Source: Rhynchospora pubera
Lineage: Eukaryota; Streptophyta; Magnoliopsida; Poales; Cyperaceae
NCBI GenBank assembly: GCA_028095005.1
Contig: CM051459.1
Span: 24,414,699 to 24,478,698, forward strand
Direction of reading: 5' to 3'
DNA: 64,000 nucleotides
The notes beneath the pieces were generated by a model. The model did no database searches, was not told the origin of the DNA, and worked only from the letters and a program-made list of their open reading frames with translations. A program made the translations under genes and the position numbers. Below, piece after piece: positions 45,260-56,743 of this stretch (its first letter is position 1; every line of letters starts with the position of its first letter).

Positions 45260-47590
45260 CCTAATATTGCCTCCTAAATGCTTTCTGACCAAGTCTTTAA
45301 GTTATCTGAGGAAATGGTCAACACCTCAACAATAAAAAAAAGTCTCCTCAGAACATGATCCAGCCATAATTTTTGGGCAATATTGTAAATACTAACGACT
45401 AATCTGTTTATCAGCCAACATTTTACTTTCTAACAAAAAAGGGCCTCTTTTACAACTCTGTTGTAATCATTAATTTTCTTTTTCAAATAAGTTCGTATGC
45501 ATTAATTAAAAAGACTGATGATTTTAGTTAGTTACAAGTAGATGAAAGGTAGCATATAATTATAGAATAACTGAATATTCGTCTACAGATAAGATATAGT
45601 GATTTCTTAGAAGTAATTCTACACTCTCCGTCTAATAATACTTCTACTGTTGAGATGAAAGTTTGAAGTTGTAAATATATTCATAAAATTTAACCGTGAA
45701 CAAGGGACGAACAAGGGATAAACAAAGGTTCACGAACAGGCCCATGGACAACTTTCAGTTCGTGAAAATCGGAGAACCATGAAAATATCTAGAAGTTCAC
45801 AAACAACCTAGTTCGTGAGGTGTTTGGTTCGCGCAAACTACGGCTGTTCGCGAACAGCCTGTTCGTGAGCGAAACCAAACACACCACCATAGATACATAT
45901 GTTCATTTGTGTATACATAATATAGAATCTGTCCCAACTCCCAAATTCTGTTCGAGTTCAAACTGCAAAGTTCATTTCTACATGGCTAGCTTTCATTTTT
46001 TTTTCCGAGTTTCAAGTGTTCAATCCGAATTGTTCAATTTGTTTACCATATTTAAAGTTCTAAGAATCAAACTTTCATATTTCTTTAGATTTTTCTTACT
46101 ATATTTCTGGCTTTTAGAAAACCACTATTATTTGAAAATTACAAACCTTTCAGTTTGAAAATATCATAATAAATAGTTATAAATTTTGAAAAAATATATA
46201 TTTTGACTTTTTCAACAAAATATCAACATGAAAAATAAATTGATATGTTTTGATTTATTATTTAAAATTGGACTTCGAGAAAGAGTCCGAAGTGAATATA
46301 ATGGGTTACTTCGCAAAATAGCATAGTTTATCTATTATTTTAACTTCATCCATCTAAGAAAAATATTTTATTCTTGGAATATCTAAATATAAAATTTGGT
46401 AACAAAGAATATTTTAATATAAAAAACACAATAATTGATTCAGATATGTAATGTACCAGTACGGAACTAAGATGGAATCGCATATCAGTGACTCATTCAT
46501 CAAACGCATTTGACTCGAGTTACTTGTATTATTAATTTTTTTTTTGATTGAAAGTTACTTGTATTATTCATTTATTAAGAAACAAATATGTTTATTTATA
46601 GAAGATCTCGCCTAATTTGCACATATTTTGTTTGACCATTTTATTGTCAAATTTCAGTCCTATGAGAAGTTTTTGGCATCCCTGATTTCCATTACATGTC
46701 AATCAATGTAAAGATAATAGCAAAATGTAAGTTGCTGGGATCAATGGGACATATTAGCCAATGATTCTGAAAAAACCCTGCTTCAAGAAACTCTATGAAA
46801 GCCACCAATCCTATTGGCTAATGTTTTCAACTATGGAAATTCAGTTGCTAATTCCAATAAGAAATGAAACGTAGGAAATTTTCTTTTTAAAAGAAAGATA
46901 GTATGGTGTCCACATGCCTGAATCCAAGGGTAACTAAAACACTCTAACAGAGGATTTACAATTGCTAATTCAATCGTTAAACATGTTGTTATATGATAAT
47001 AATTAAAGCGAAACAGGTTCGGAAATTATGAATTGGCAAACATGTATATTAAGCTTAATTGGACGATTTGCTGTCACATTAAGATAAATAAAAACTGTGA
47101 GTTATAAATTCCAATAGTTTAGACGCTAAGTTCGTTCTAATTTATAATAAGTTACAAAATCACCGAGAAGGTATTAATTGATTTGCTTAGATTACTTCAG
47201 CAACATATATTTTTTTATTTAAAAAAACAGACACAGCCTGATATCTGATCATTATAGCCAAGCAATATATCTCTAGATTATTAATTTTACTATTATTCTT
47301 TCTCCTTCTACTTCTTCTTCTTCAGCCATATTATTATTATTATTTATAGATAAATTGGGGGTCAAGTTATTATTATTATTATTTGAAGATAAATTGGTCA
47401 AGTTATTATTATTATTATTATTATTATATGGCTGGCTCATTAAAAAAAAAATAGACTATCTAGACGTGATGTCAGCTTGCTGCCATAGATGATTATGGCA
47501 GCAGATTCAGCCTTACGAAGATTTAATTTGTACAGGCGTTAACCCTACGTGGTGTTTAAATGTCCAAATATATATATATAAAATAGAGAG
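45260..47590. other. Intergenic DNA with a (TTA)n region
   Basis: AT-rich. Near 45690-45880 there are repeated CGTGAAC/GTTCGCGAAC motifs in both orientations, possibly a decayed MITE. Around 47330-47430 is a degenerate ATT/TTA microsatellite with three similar AAGATAAATTGG-type blocks. A short hairpin (CTGCCATA...TATGGCAG) lies at 47480-47503. No gene. Confidence 0.4.
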
Positions 47591-47597
47591 AGAGAGA

Positions 47598-48003
47598 GAG
47601 GAATGCTACAGTCCTACGCGTAGGACGGATATGGTCTGTCCTACATGATCGTATTCACATAATCAAATTTCGAATTACCGATCCAAATCGTTAGATTAAA
47701 TCTTCATATTGAAAACTTGTATGAAATCAAATTTTACATTTTTTTTAAAATTTTTTACTATTTATTTCGTATTTTTAAAAACCATTGTTATTGGATGTTC
47801 CATATAAGTTCTACGAGCGGTTTTTTAAAAACACAAAATAAATAATAAAAAATTTCGAAAAAATGTAAAATTTGGTTTCATATAAGTTTTCAATATGAAG
47901 ATTCAATCTAACGTTTTGGATCGGTTGTTTGAAGTATGAAACTCAAGAACAAAACCGTAGCACGAAGGACATCCGTGTTATGCATAGCATTTTAGCAATC
48001 CTC
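47598..48003. mobile_element. Fold-back MITE in a (TA)n/(GA)n tract
   Basis: The ends GAGGAATGCTA and (complement of the right) GAGGATTGCTA bracket about 406 bp. The two halves are inverted copies over much of their length, for example TCATATTGAAAACTTGTATGA against its complement near 47890. It lies immediately after (TA)n/(GA)n sequence. Mutator-type MITE is my best guess from the similar ends of its neighbours. Confidence 0.6.
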
Positions 48004-48177
48004 TATATTCTTATTCTTGTGCAACCCAAACAACACAAGAATAAGAAATTTGGGCCCTTATTCCTATACTAACAAAACCATGGTATAAGAATAAAGAATA
48101 AGAATAAGCACGCAAACCGAAATTCCTTATTCTTATACAGTTATACCCTATTCCCGGCTCATCCAAACACACCCATA

Positions 48178-50008
48178 GAGAATGGCTATTGTCCTTGGAT
48201 AAGATTTAGATGGTTTCCTATCCAGTTTTCAGCCTTTAGATGGTGTCAAGATTCGTGCCAGATCATGGATGAGCGGCGAGGATGGAGGCGCTGGAGATTG
48301 TGTTTTGCGTTAAAAATATTTGTCTCTGCACGACTCTCCGTTACTAATCCGTCTCTCCTTCTAAAAATTTCCATCTCTTTCTCACGCACCTTCGACCAAC
48401 CCCTTGTACGAACCAAAAAAATTGTCATCTCGCCTCAAGCTCTGTCAAAAGAAATTTTATGAAATTTCGTGAAATTTTCATCTCGCCTCTACCTCTTTTA
48501 AGGTAATCTCTTCAAAAATTTTATGAAATTTCATGAAATTTTTCTAAACCCTAAAAATTTTCCCAACATCCGTACAAAAAAGTTTCCTAAATAGAAATGT
48601 GATCTGTACTTTTCTCCAAAGATTTGGTTTGTTAGATACAAATCAAAATAAAATTGTTCATGCTTTTGAGTAACTAATGCGTTATTTTTATTTTGGTACA
48701 TTTCTACTTGTTCAAATCAGAATAAAATTTTCTCAATTTTTCTTTTGGTACATTTCTCATTGCGTACACAGCTACTGACAATTTTGTTGGTAGATTTCAC
48801 AAAACAAACCTGTTCAATAACTCATAGAGTGGTAGATTTTATGAGGAGCGATTTGGAGGAGGTGTCGTGCAGCCGTTGAGTATGCTTTGAGGAGACTTGC
48901 AATTTTCTAGGTTTTGACTATTTCGAAGGAGAATACGAGAGAGAGAGAGAGAGAGAGAGAGCAATTCGCGACTGGGAGAATAGAAAAGGGTGATAACAAT
49001 GGTTCTAAAATTCGGAATCGGACTCGGACTCGGAGTGTTGGACGAAAGAGTCGAATCGGATGACTCGGAAAAATGCGGGTGTCTCGGATGGAAAACTCGG
49101 AATTTCATAAATAATCATTTTTAATCTCATAAAATTAGAAAAAAATATAAAAAATTGCGAAAATTTATATATTTTAAAATAGTTAATAAAGTGAATATGT
49201 GATGAGTGAAAATAAACCATAATATAAAATTATGTAATGTCAATTTATTGAAAATAAAATTGTTCAACTATATAATATATAGTTCAAAAGCATAGTTTGT
49301 CTTTAAAAATAATAAAATAATATGAAAAAACTAACAAAAATATTATATACTTGAAATCATGAAATAAGATAAAATGTTAAAAAAATATACAATTTTGAAA
49401 TATTATATCATTAAAATGATCCATTTTAACCCGCTTCACCTTTTCTCCATTGTTATGGCCACATTAGATCCTAGATATCAAACCCCTTCCTCTCTCCCAG
49501 AGTCTCGTCTTCTCTATTCCCACTAATTTATCCCCCTTCTTTTGTTCCCGTGCTTCCCCTTTCTATTTTCCTTCCTGCCGCATACTTGAATCGCATTAAT
49601 TCTCAAATTTCCGCGGTTTATGTGGTGAAATGGTAACAATAATTGATAGTATTTGTGTTGAATTGGTAGTTCCCATCTAATTTTGCCCGATTTCAGTTAG
49701 ATTTCGTCTTATTTCAACTTTCCATCCCGATTCCGTTCCAACTCGCCAAAAATCGGCTCGTCCTCTGTCGAGTCCGTTCTGACTCGCCCGAGTCGGCTCG
49801 GACTCGGCCGAGTTTTTGAACCACCGTGATATACGGAGATGAGGTAACAGAGGAGATCGGGAGATAACAGAGCAAATTAAAAGGCTAAATCTGAGCGCCT
49901 AAATCTGAGTCGTATATCTAGATCCGTGCATCAATCTTAAAACCATCTAAAGGCTCAAAACTGGATAGGAAACCACCTAAGTCCTATCCAAAGGACAATA
50001 GTCATTCT
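48178..50008. mobile_element. Non-autonomous MULE with ~80-bp TIRs (MULE-4)
   Basis: The left end GAGAATGGCTATTGTCC and the complement of the right end AGAATGACTATTGTCC continue as inverted repeats for at least 75 bp. Both arms contain GGTTTCCTATCCAGTTTT and GCCTTTAGATGGT. No transposase. A further inverted-repeat element is nested inside (48995-49828). The right end abuts the (TA)n tract that precedes MULE-5. Confidence 0.75.
48995..49828. mobile_element. hAT-like MITE nested in MULE-4 (CGGACTCGG repeats)
   Basis: The left end GGTTCTAAAATTCGG and the complement of the right end GGTTCAAAAACTCGG are each followed by many GACTCGG/CCGAGTC repeats. The flanks share GTGATA (about 48990 and 49829), a partial 8-bp duplication. 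Noncoding, and the core is AT-rich. Confidence 0.55.
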
Positions 50009-50021
50009 ATATATATATATA

Positions 50022-50172
50022 GAGATAGGCTATTGTGCCACAGATGGCACAGCCCATTTGTGCCATCTGTCTTTCTACCGTTCGATTTCTTTAATATTCG
50101 CGCAACAGATCGAGATGTATGGCTCAGATGTAGGCGCTGGGGGAGAGGATTGCGTTAATTTTTTCCGTCAAG
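50022..50172 (+). repeat. Left TIR of MULE-5
   Basis: 151 bp. Contains an internal inverted pair (GTGCCACAGATGGCAC and GTGCCATCTGT). It is followed by a pyrimidine-rich stretch that probably contains the start site of the GRF gene. Confidence 0.9.
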
Positions 50173-51137
50173 AGCCTTCGCTTCTCCGTTAACACCTTTC
50201 CCTATTTACTTTTAAATTTTAAATTTCCATGCTCTCGATCACACAAATATTAGATCTCTTCGCTCCGTGCAGAGATCCTCCTCCTCCTCCGAAACCCTAG
50301 AAAATAAAAACTCAAATGCAACCTCTCTCTCTCTTGAAATCACCCACGTAGATGCACAGATTTTCAATCGTGCTCTTGCTCTCTCCTTGAATCATGCTCT
50401 CTCTCTACATTTTTTCTTTCTCCGTTTCTGATTGACCAGGGCCGCTCGCTCCTTCCTTTCCCGGATCGCTGTCAAATTATTCCCAAGTCCCCTCCAGGCC
50501 AAACCTCTCTAAAGCTCGTTGGAGTTGCATCGAGGTTGGATCGAAGCCCGATCGAAGTTGGATCGAAGCCCGGACAAGTTCTTCTCCTTAAATTGGATCG
50601 AGGTTGGATCGAAGCCCGATTGAAGCCCGATCGAAGTTGAGGTTAATATCTTCCTGACTTTTTCTATTTTTGTTAATATCTTCCCTAATTTGTTCTCTTT
50701 TAATTTACGGTTTAATTTGTTCTCTAGAACGCCATTGAATTCTCTTCATTTTGCTATTTGTTTTTTTTTTTAAGTTTGCCTTGCGTCAATCTGTGTTGCA
50801 ATATTGTTATTTGTTAATTTACGGTTTATACATTAATTTTGTTTTTTTTCCCCAACTATGGTGCAAATACTGAACTAGGTAATTAAATGGGGACAAAAAG
50901 GTTTTAGATGGGGAGAAACTATTAAACAATTGCATGTACTACAATACTGAAATTGGGAACTAAACTTGAGTTTGGAGTAAAATTGGGAACTGAACTACTG
51001 AATCAGGGATCTGGTGCATAATTTTCTGTAACTTTGTTTGGAGTGGTATTAGTTAGTAACTTTGTGCAATGATTATTAGTGTAATGATCTCATACAATTA
51101 ATTTCTACCTTGATGATTTGTTTCTCATGGATGCAGA

Positions 51138-51416
51138 ATGAGTACCCAAAGTGTTCAAACCACCTGGAATCAACGTGCAAACCCTTCTTGTTTGAAATGT
51201 GGTACTTGCACAGTAGTAAAGGTATCAAATTCTAAGGCGAACCCGAAGCGTGAATATTTCAAATGCATTAATATGGATTGTAATTACTTCAATGGATGGT
51301 GTCATCCTTCTGAAGTCCTTACGATATTGAAAGAGATAAAATTTCAAAATCAGGTTCTTATTGTATTTGCCTTCATATCGGTACTTTTTAATGCTTACTT
51401 CATGATGAGTAAGTAA
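51138..51416 (+). CDS. GRF-type zinc finger protein with C-terminal membrane segment
   Basis: A 92-residue complete ORF. CLKCGT near residue 20, followed by NPKREYFKC, CNYF and W, is the CxxC...R-(Y/F)-F-x-C...C--F--W signature of the zf-GRF fold. That fold binds nucleic acid in proteins such as APE2 and TOP3A. A hydrophobic stretch (VLIVFAFISVLFNAYFMM) at the C terminus is a likely membrane anchor. A 5'-UTR intron is likely (donor after 50641, acceptor CAG at 51134-51136 directly before AATGAG), so transcription would start in or near the left TIR. The gene converges on the transposase gene and lies inside the same TIRs. GRF proteins of this short TM-ended type are common in plants. Its role in the element is unknown. 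Confidence 0.75.
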   Translation: MSTQSVQTTWNQRANPSCLKCGTCTVVKVSNSKANPKREYFKCINMDCNYFNGWCHPSEVLTILKEIKFQNQVLIVFAFISVLFNAYFMMSK

Positions 51417-51846
51417 TGTTGTAGGGTTATTAATTATGATGTTAATCTATGATAAAAGGATGTAATAGAACCTTGTTTAATTTTGTTTGTACTAGAACTT
51501 TATTTGGATGTATGTTTATTATCTTGGATGTATGCTGGTAGTGGATGTATATTTATTATCTTGGATGTATGCTGGTAGTGGATGTATATTTATTGCCGCA
51601 ATAAAAAAAATAGCAGCAGTTCTTCAAATATTGATATCTAGAAATATTCATATTCAGAATGCAATATTCACCAAAATATTCACTTTTTCCTTAGCAAATC
51701 AGTAAGCAATATCTAGAAATTTAAACCATCATCTCTATAAATTAAAACCATCAACTCCAGAAATTAAAGTCAACTACATTAATATTCACCAAAATGAGCT
51801 TACTATAGTAATAGTCATCAAAATAAGCAAACTAAACTAATACTTT

Positions 51847-54578
51847 TCAATTTGACAAGTCTTCATATTCGCTATCAGATTCCACCTCCGCATCTTCTTG
51901 TGAATCATCCGATTCTATGTCATCATCATTGTCTTTCTTAAGCTTAAATTTTAAAAAGCAAGAAATTAATTATATGTTCAATAATATGAATGATAAATTA
52001 ATAGAACGTTGTATTAATTAGTACCGGACAAGTTCTTGCATTATGCCCTCCTTGTTTGCTACCACAAATGCCACATTTTCTTGGTTTTTTGGCCTCCGAT
52101 GGTGGTTTAAATCTTTGTGGTTGTTTTCTCTTCCCTTTGCATTGTGATATTGGTGGATCTATTATCCCTTGAGAAGGTGTCCTTGTCGTGTCAATCTCAC
52201 ATGTTAAGGCCTCTTCCTCATTTACCACATCTTGCATTCCTTGCTCCACCATACCAAATAGTCTTTGAAATTTGTTAAAAGCTTCACTTGACTTTGATGC
52301 CTTGTCCAAAACCTTCATCACACGAGGTTTGAGTGTAGCAATCCTAAGGGACTCCTGCTCTTGAGTACTCCCAATGTCCATGCTCCTCTCTAATAATGAT
52401 CTTTTTGCACATGCATTAGCATCTTTACACCATCTTTTCATTATGTATCTATTAGGGAGATGAAACATATTGACATGATGCATAACCTTGATAGCATGTG
52501 AACAAAGTAAACCCTCAAACTCGTAACCTTTGCAACTACAAGAAACCATGTCCTCCGACTTGTTAATATTAACCATGTAGCTTTCCATAAACCAATTTTT
52601 TATGTCGGGGTGCTCTTTAATGGTTACTTGGTACAACACATCTTTCTCAATCTCGTCAACTTCGCCAAGTTGACTCTCTTTTAAAATTTCCTTGAACAAC
52701 TTCATTACTCTGCGCGTGTAAACTTGAGATGCATCCTTTTCAATTCGATGAAATGATGACAATTTAGGCACCGCATTCATGCTTGTAATATCCTCATCAC
52801 TTTCTTTTTCCCAAATATTATCTACTATCTTCTCAACCGATAAGACAAGTTGGTACATTGACTTATGGTTATTAGTCCATATTTTTAAGGATGAATTGGC
52901 ACTTTCACTTCTTTGTGTAGTTGACATATCAGCAAAAAAAGTACCTCTAAAGTATGCTGGAACCCACTCAGACCTTTTCTCATACATATTCTGGAGATGT
53001 CGGTTGTTTCTCAATTTGTGCTTTTTGAGCATGCTCCTCCAACCCTCCTTAAAATCACGCACCGTCAAGCTACGATTTATGATCCGCTTTAAATCATCTT
53101 CAAAACCCTTCTTCTTGTTATAAAGGACCCCCAAGTGTTCTCTTGCCTTTCTCATAACATGCCATTTACAGCATCTATGAACGGCATTTGGAAAAACCTC
53201 TTTGATGGCAATCCTCATTGCGGGGTCTTGATCAGTGATGATCACTTGTGGTTTCTTACCATACATGGCTTTCACCCAAGTTTGGAATAACCAAACAAAA
53301 CTAGTTGTCTCCTCTGACCTTAACATTGCAATGCCAAAGACAATGGACATTCGGTGATGATTCACGCCAATAAATGGTGCAACAGGCATGCTAAATCTAA
53401 AATTAACAAATAAAATTAATAACAAATTAGACCAATGAATATTCTTTTTTTTATGTACATTTCAATGTAACAGAGAGCATAACATTTGAAAGTGATTTTC
53501 TTTTTTTTTTGTGAGAGAGCATATGACAGGGAGCATAACATTTCAAAGTAATTTTTTTTATTTTACGAGAGAGCAACTAACAGGGAGCATTGAACATTGT
53601 AAAAAAACATCTCCAAATTATATGTAACAGAGAGCATTCGTATATATGTAACATAGAGCATTGGTAATATGTAACATAGAGCATTGGTAATATGTAATAA
53701 AAAATTTACAATAAAATTACAACCATACTTATTTGTTTGATATGTCGTGTCGAAAGTTACAACATCTCCAAATTCTTGAAATGCTCGTCTTGCTCTACCA
53801 TCAACCCAAAACATATTCTTCAAGCGTCCACTCTCGTCTATCTCAACATCATAAAAATATTCTGCATCTTCTTCCTTCTTCTTTTGAAAATACACCAAAG
53901 ATGACTCCACATCTATACCAATAAGTCTCCGATTTTCGGATGCTATCACATTACTCACATCCTTCCTTTTGAACTTGAGAGATTGCTTAGCTCCTTTTCT
54001 CACCTTCAAGTATTCATGTATTTTGGCCGTCTCAATATTTTGTGCAAACATGCTTTTGATGGTTTGGATAACTTCAGGAGACATGGATCTATGAGAGCGT
54101 AGGCTTCGAACCTTAGATGGAGAAGTGATAAGTGAATGGTTATGAACATCATCAAAAATAGTAACTTTCCAAACATCATCTTGAAAGTGCAATCTAAGGC
54201 GTGCCTTGCATCCGGTCCGAGTTGATGGTCTATCCTTTTCGGGCGTCCTTTCATGTGCTCCCTCCACCCTTGCTTTTTTGGCTTCTTTTTCCCTTTTAGA
54301 AATGCCATCGTTTGAGCATGAGAACAAAACAGATGACACATCTCCTTTTGAAGATTTGTAATTACTTCTTCTACGAACGCTAAACCCCTTTAGAAGAGCA
54401 TAATCATTGTAAAAGTCAAATGCATCATCCGTTGTGACAAATACTTTTCCAACAAAAGGAACAAATTCTAAGGCTTCATGTGGGTCGGTGTCATCTTCAT
54501 CTTCAAATTCTCTCTGCTGTTATTTTCATCATCACTTGCTGATTTTGCACCTTCGTCAACATCACTTATAATCACCAT
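51847..54578 (-). CDS. FAR1-related MULE transposase (FRS-like), three exons, 5' frameshift
   Basis: Exons 54578-53729, 53396-52025 and 51942-51847 join at GT-AG borders to give about 771 residues if one small 5' frame error is discounted. The N-terminal FAR1/WRKY-GCM1-like zinc finger has AFDFYNDYALLKGFSVRR, CSN, GCKARL and DVHNHSL. The MULE transposase core has FDTTY at the exon 1/2 join, the APFIGVNHH block, IITDQDPAM (second Asp) and HRCCKWH. A SWIM finger follows (CSCKGYEFEGLLCSHAIKVM), then a C-terminal CGICGSKQGGHNARTCP knuckle. The last exon adds an acidic tail (DDDIESDDSQEDAE). Domesticated FAR1/FHY3 proteins share this plan, but here the gene is enclosed by TIRs. Near 54509-54515 the ATG frame and the FAR1 frame differ by 2 bases. 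Confidence 0.82.
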
Positions 54579-55247
54579 GATTTCTTAGCTTCCTACAAAA
54601 TTGAAAGATTGAAACTTTCTTTAAAAGATCAAAGATCAAAGGCTTATACTCATAATGTGTTCTTTAAAAAATTCAGACCTGAAGTTTATGTCACAGCAAA
54701 TTTCAAGAATTGGACACAATATCAGAATTCTGATATCAGAATTTGTGCGAAATTTTCTTTAAATACATTGAAAGCTTCAAACTTTACTACATTCAAACCT
54801 ATTTTTTTAATTTAAATAACATAGCTTCAAATAGAAAGACATATGCGCAAAAAATTTTGAGCTCAGTATTAGAATTTTGCTGTAAGAATTTTCGCAAAAC
54901 CATCGTCAAATTTGATGTCAGAATTTTGATGTCAGAATTTTCGCAAAACCCCTTGTATTCTTCAAATATCACAATTTTTGTAAAATAGGAAGCAACTCAC
55001 CTATCGTCAGATGGAACGATGAGTGCACGATGATCGTTAGATGGAGGCGACAAAGAACCACAGGCAACCGATGGAGTGCGCACAGAGGGGCTTGATTTGG
55101 GCGCCGAGGGATCGCTCAAGACAGCGCACGATTTTGCACTAGAGAATTGCGTAGGAATTTGGCTAAGGATTTGGCTTGCTTCGTGCTCTAGGGTTTGAGG
55201 GTTTTAGTTTCCACGAAAAAAATAAATGGTACGAAGAAGAGAAGAGA

Positions 55248-55397
55248 CTTGACGGAAAGAATTATCACAATCCTCTCCCCAGCGCCTACATCTGAGCCAC
55301 ACATCTCGATCTGTTGCGCGAATATTAAAAAAATCGAACGGTAGAAAGACAGATGGCACAAATGGGCTGTGCCATCTGTGGCACAATAGCCTATCTC
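55248..55397 (-). repeat. Right TIR of MULE-5
   Basis: 150 bp, inverted copy of the left TIR. The transposase ATG lies about 670 bp inside, and the intervening leader contains no other ORF of note. Confidence 0.9.
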
Positions 55398-55416
55398 TAT
55401 ATATATATATATATAT

Positions 55417-55804
55417 GAGAATGGCTAACGTGCCATCGATGGCACGGAGGGTCCCGTGCCATCAAGTCATTTTTCAAGATTCAAAATTTAAATAGTCAAT
55501 CCGAACCGTTCAAATTGTTCTACATATTGAAATATCTTTGGAGACCAAGTTTTATATTTTTTTAGAATTTTTTTGCTATTTATTATGATATTTTTAAAAA
55601 TATTATGATTAGAATATTTCAGGCCATCCAATTTGAAAATATCATACAAAAAAATTCGAAAAAATATAAAATTTTGTCTCCGAGGATATTTTAATATTTT
55701 GATCTATTTGAACGGTTTGGATCGAATATTTGACTTTTGAATTTCGAAAAACAAGTCGATAAAAAATTAATGGCACGTGCCATCGATAGCCCGTTAGCCA
55801 TTCT
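55417..55804. mobile_element. Fold-back MITE in a (TA)n tract (GAGAATGGCTAACG ends)
   Basis: Left end GAGAATGGCTAACGTGCC and complement of the right end AGAATGGCTAACGGGC. Both are followed by ATCGATGGCAC, and the AT-rich halves then pair further inward. It is about 388 bp, between (TA)n runs on both sides, and directly adjacent to MULE-5. The first 11 bases match the end of MULE-4, so the two may be mobilised by related transposases. Confidence 0.75.
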
Positions 55805-55989
55805 ATATATATATATATACACAGGCGTTACTCCCCTCCAGTGTCCATTTAGACGATGTCCATTATTATGGAGTGAACTATTACAATGACTTGCGGGGTT
55901 ACAAATTTAATTTATTAATGATCTTATGTATGTTGTGGACCCGATGCATACAAATTTTAACAAATTTAGAGATATCGGAGGCAGTTTCT

Positions 55990-56105
55990 TTTTGTTTTTT
56001 TTTTAAGATAAATTGAGGTTAAGTCTCTCAATTTATTTTTTAATTAAATGTCTTTAAAAATTTTCTAGCTGGGTTTCGAACCTGCGACCTCTCACGTGAG
56101 ATGCT
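55990..56105 (-). mobile_element. SINE 3' fragment with target duplication
   Basis: On the minus strand GGTCGCAGGTTCGAAACCC is a good pol III B box. It is followed by a body ending in CTCAATTTATCTT and an A-run. GGAGGCAGTTT occurs on both sides (about 55977 and 56107), a target duplication of 11 bp or more. No A box is present, so the copy is 5'-truncated. Related to 31640-31750. Confidence 0.65.
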
Positions 56106-56215
56106 GGAGGCAGTTTTCTTGATGATTTTTTTTTATTGGTTGATTTTATGTGATCAATTGATAAAAACATTCAAATAATGTTTTCACTTTTGTAAATGAG
56201 CTTACTGTACAGTTA

Positions 56216-56336
56216 GTTGGTAGGCTATTTTTCTTTCTTCTTTCTTTTTTTCTTTTTTACCCTTGTATGAAACCTTTTCGTTCAATTTTCATTGTAGGCT
56301 AGGCTCTGCCTACCTACCTTAAAAAAAAAAAAAAAC
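56216..56336 (+). mobile_element. LINE 3' UTR and poly(A) remnant
   Basis: A T/C-rich stretch, then CCCTTGTATGAAACC...TTCAATTTTCATTG and GGCTCTGCCTACCTACC, ending in about 15 A. The layout is the same as the LINE tail at 17400-17600 (T/C-rich, TTGTAT, TTCAATGAAATTG, short stem, poly A), though the family differs. Confidence 0.45.
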
Positions 56337-56639
56337 CATTCAAATAATGAAGCATTGTGATCATAATGGAAAGTAAAGGTACAAATGGTTAATGATTCTA
56401 AAATTTTCTTAGAAAGAACAGGTTCATTTTCTACTGGAAGTAGAAGAGAAACTATGTGAAGTACATAACATATCATATCAAAATATTTTGAAAATCGAAC
56501 CAAATGTCGCATAGAAAAAATTTACCGGTTCCAGACTTAATTGGTTAAACCGTTAAACCGATTGAACCCTTGTAAAAATCGGACAATAATATATACAATA
56601 TATAAATATTTTGAGCACACTATATAGTCAATAAACCGA

Positions 56640-56743
56640 GTTGTGGCGTGGTGTTAACACTCTTTTCTCACACATGAGAGGCAGACAGTTTGATTCACTG
56701 TGATGAATATTTTTTTCCAAACATTTTTACCCATTACAGAAAA
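56640..56743 (+). mobile_element. Degenerate tRNA-derived SINE fragment
   Basis: GTGGCGTGGTGTTAACACTC resembles an A-box region and CAGTTTGATTCACTG a decayed B box, about 40 bp apart. A short T-rich tail follows. AATAAACCG occurs on both sides (about 56631 and 56745), which would be the target duplication. Confidence 0.35.

Larger units (their letters stand above)
50022..55397. mobile_element. Two-gene Mutator-like element (MULE-5), putatively autonomous
   Basis: TIRs at 50022-50172 and 55248-55397 start GAGATAGGCTATTGTGCC. They are about 96% identical over 150 bp by eye (a handful of substitutions and one G-run indel). The flanks on both sides are (TA)n, so a 9-bp duplication such as TATATATAT is compatible but not provable. 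Inside, two genes start near opposite TIRs and converge: a GRF zinc-finger/membrane protein on the plus strand (51138-51416) and a FAR1/MULE transposase on the minus strand (54578-51847). The stop codons face each other about 430 bp apart. This mirrors the mudrA/mudrB layout of maize MuDR. Confidence 0.85.

Noticed and set aside
47478..47505. Hairpin CTGCCATA...TATGGCAG as a microRNA precursor
   Set aside because: The stem is about 8-9 bp and too short for a plant precursor, and nothing extends it.
49005..49220. Minus-strand ORFs rich in Ser/Glu/Asp
   Set aside because: They are produced by GACTCGG terminal repeats of the nested hAT-like MITE.
55995..56105. tRNA gene suggested by GGTCGCAGGTTCGAAACCC
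   Set aside because: Only a B box is present. There is no acceptor stem or anticodon arm, and an A-run and target duplication show that it is a SINE fragment.
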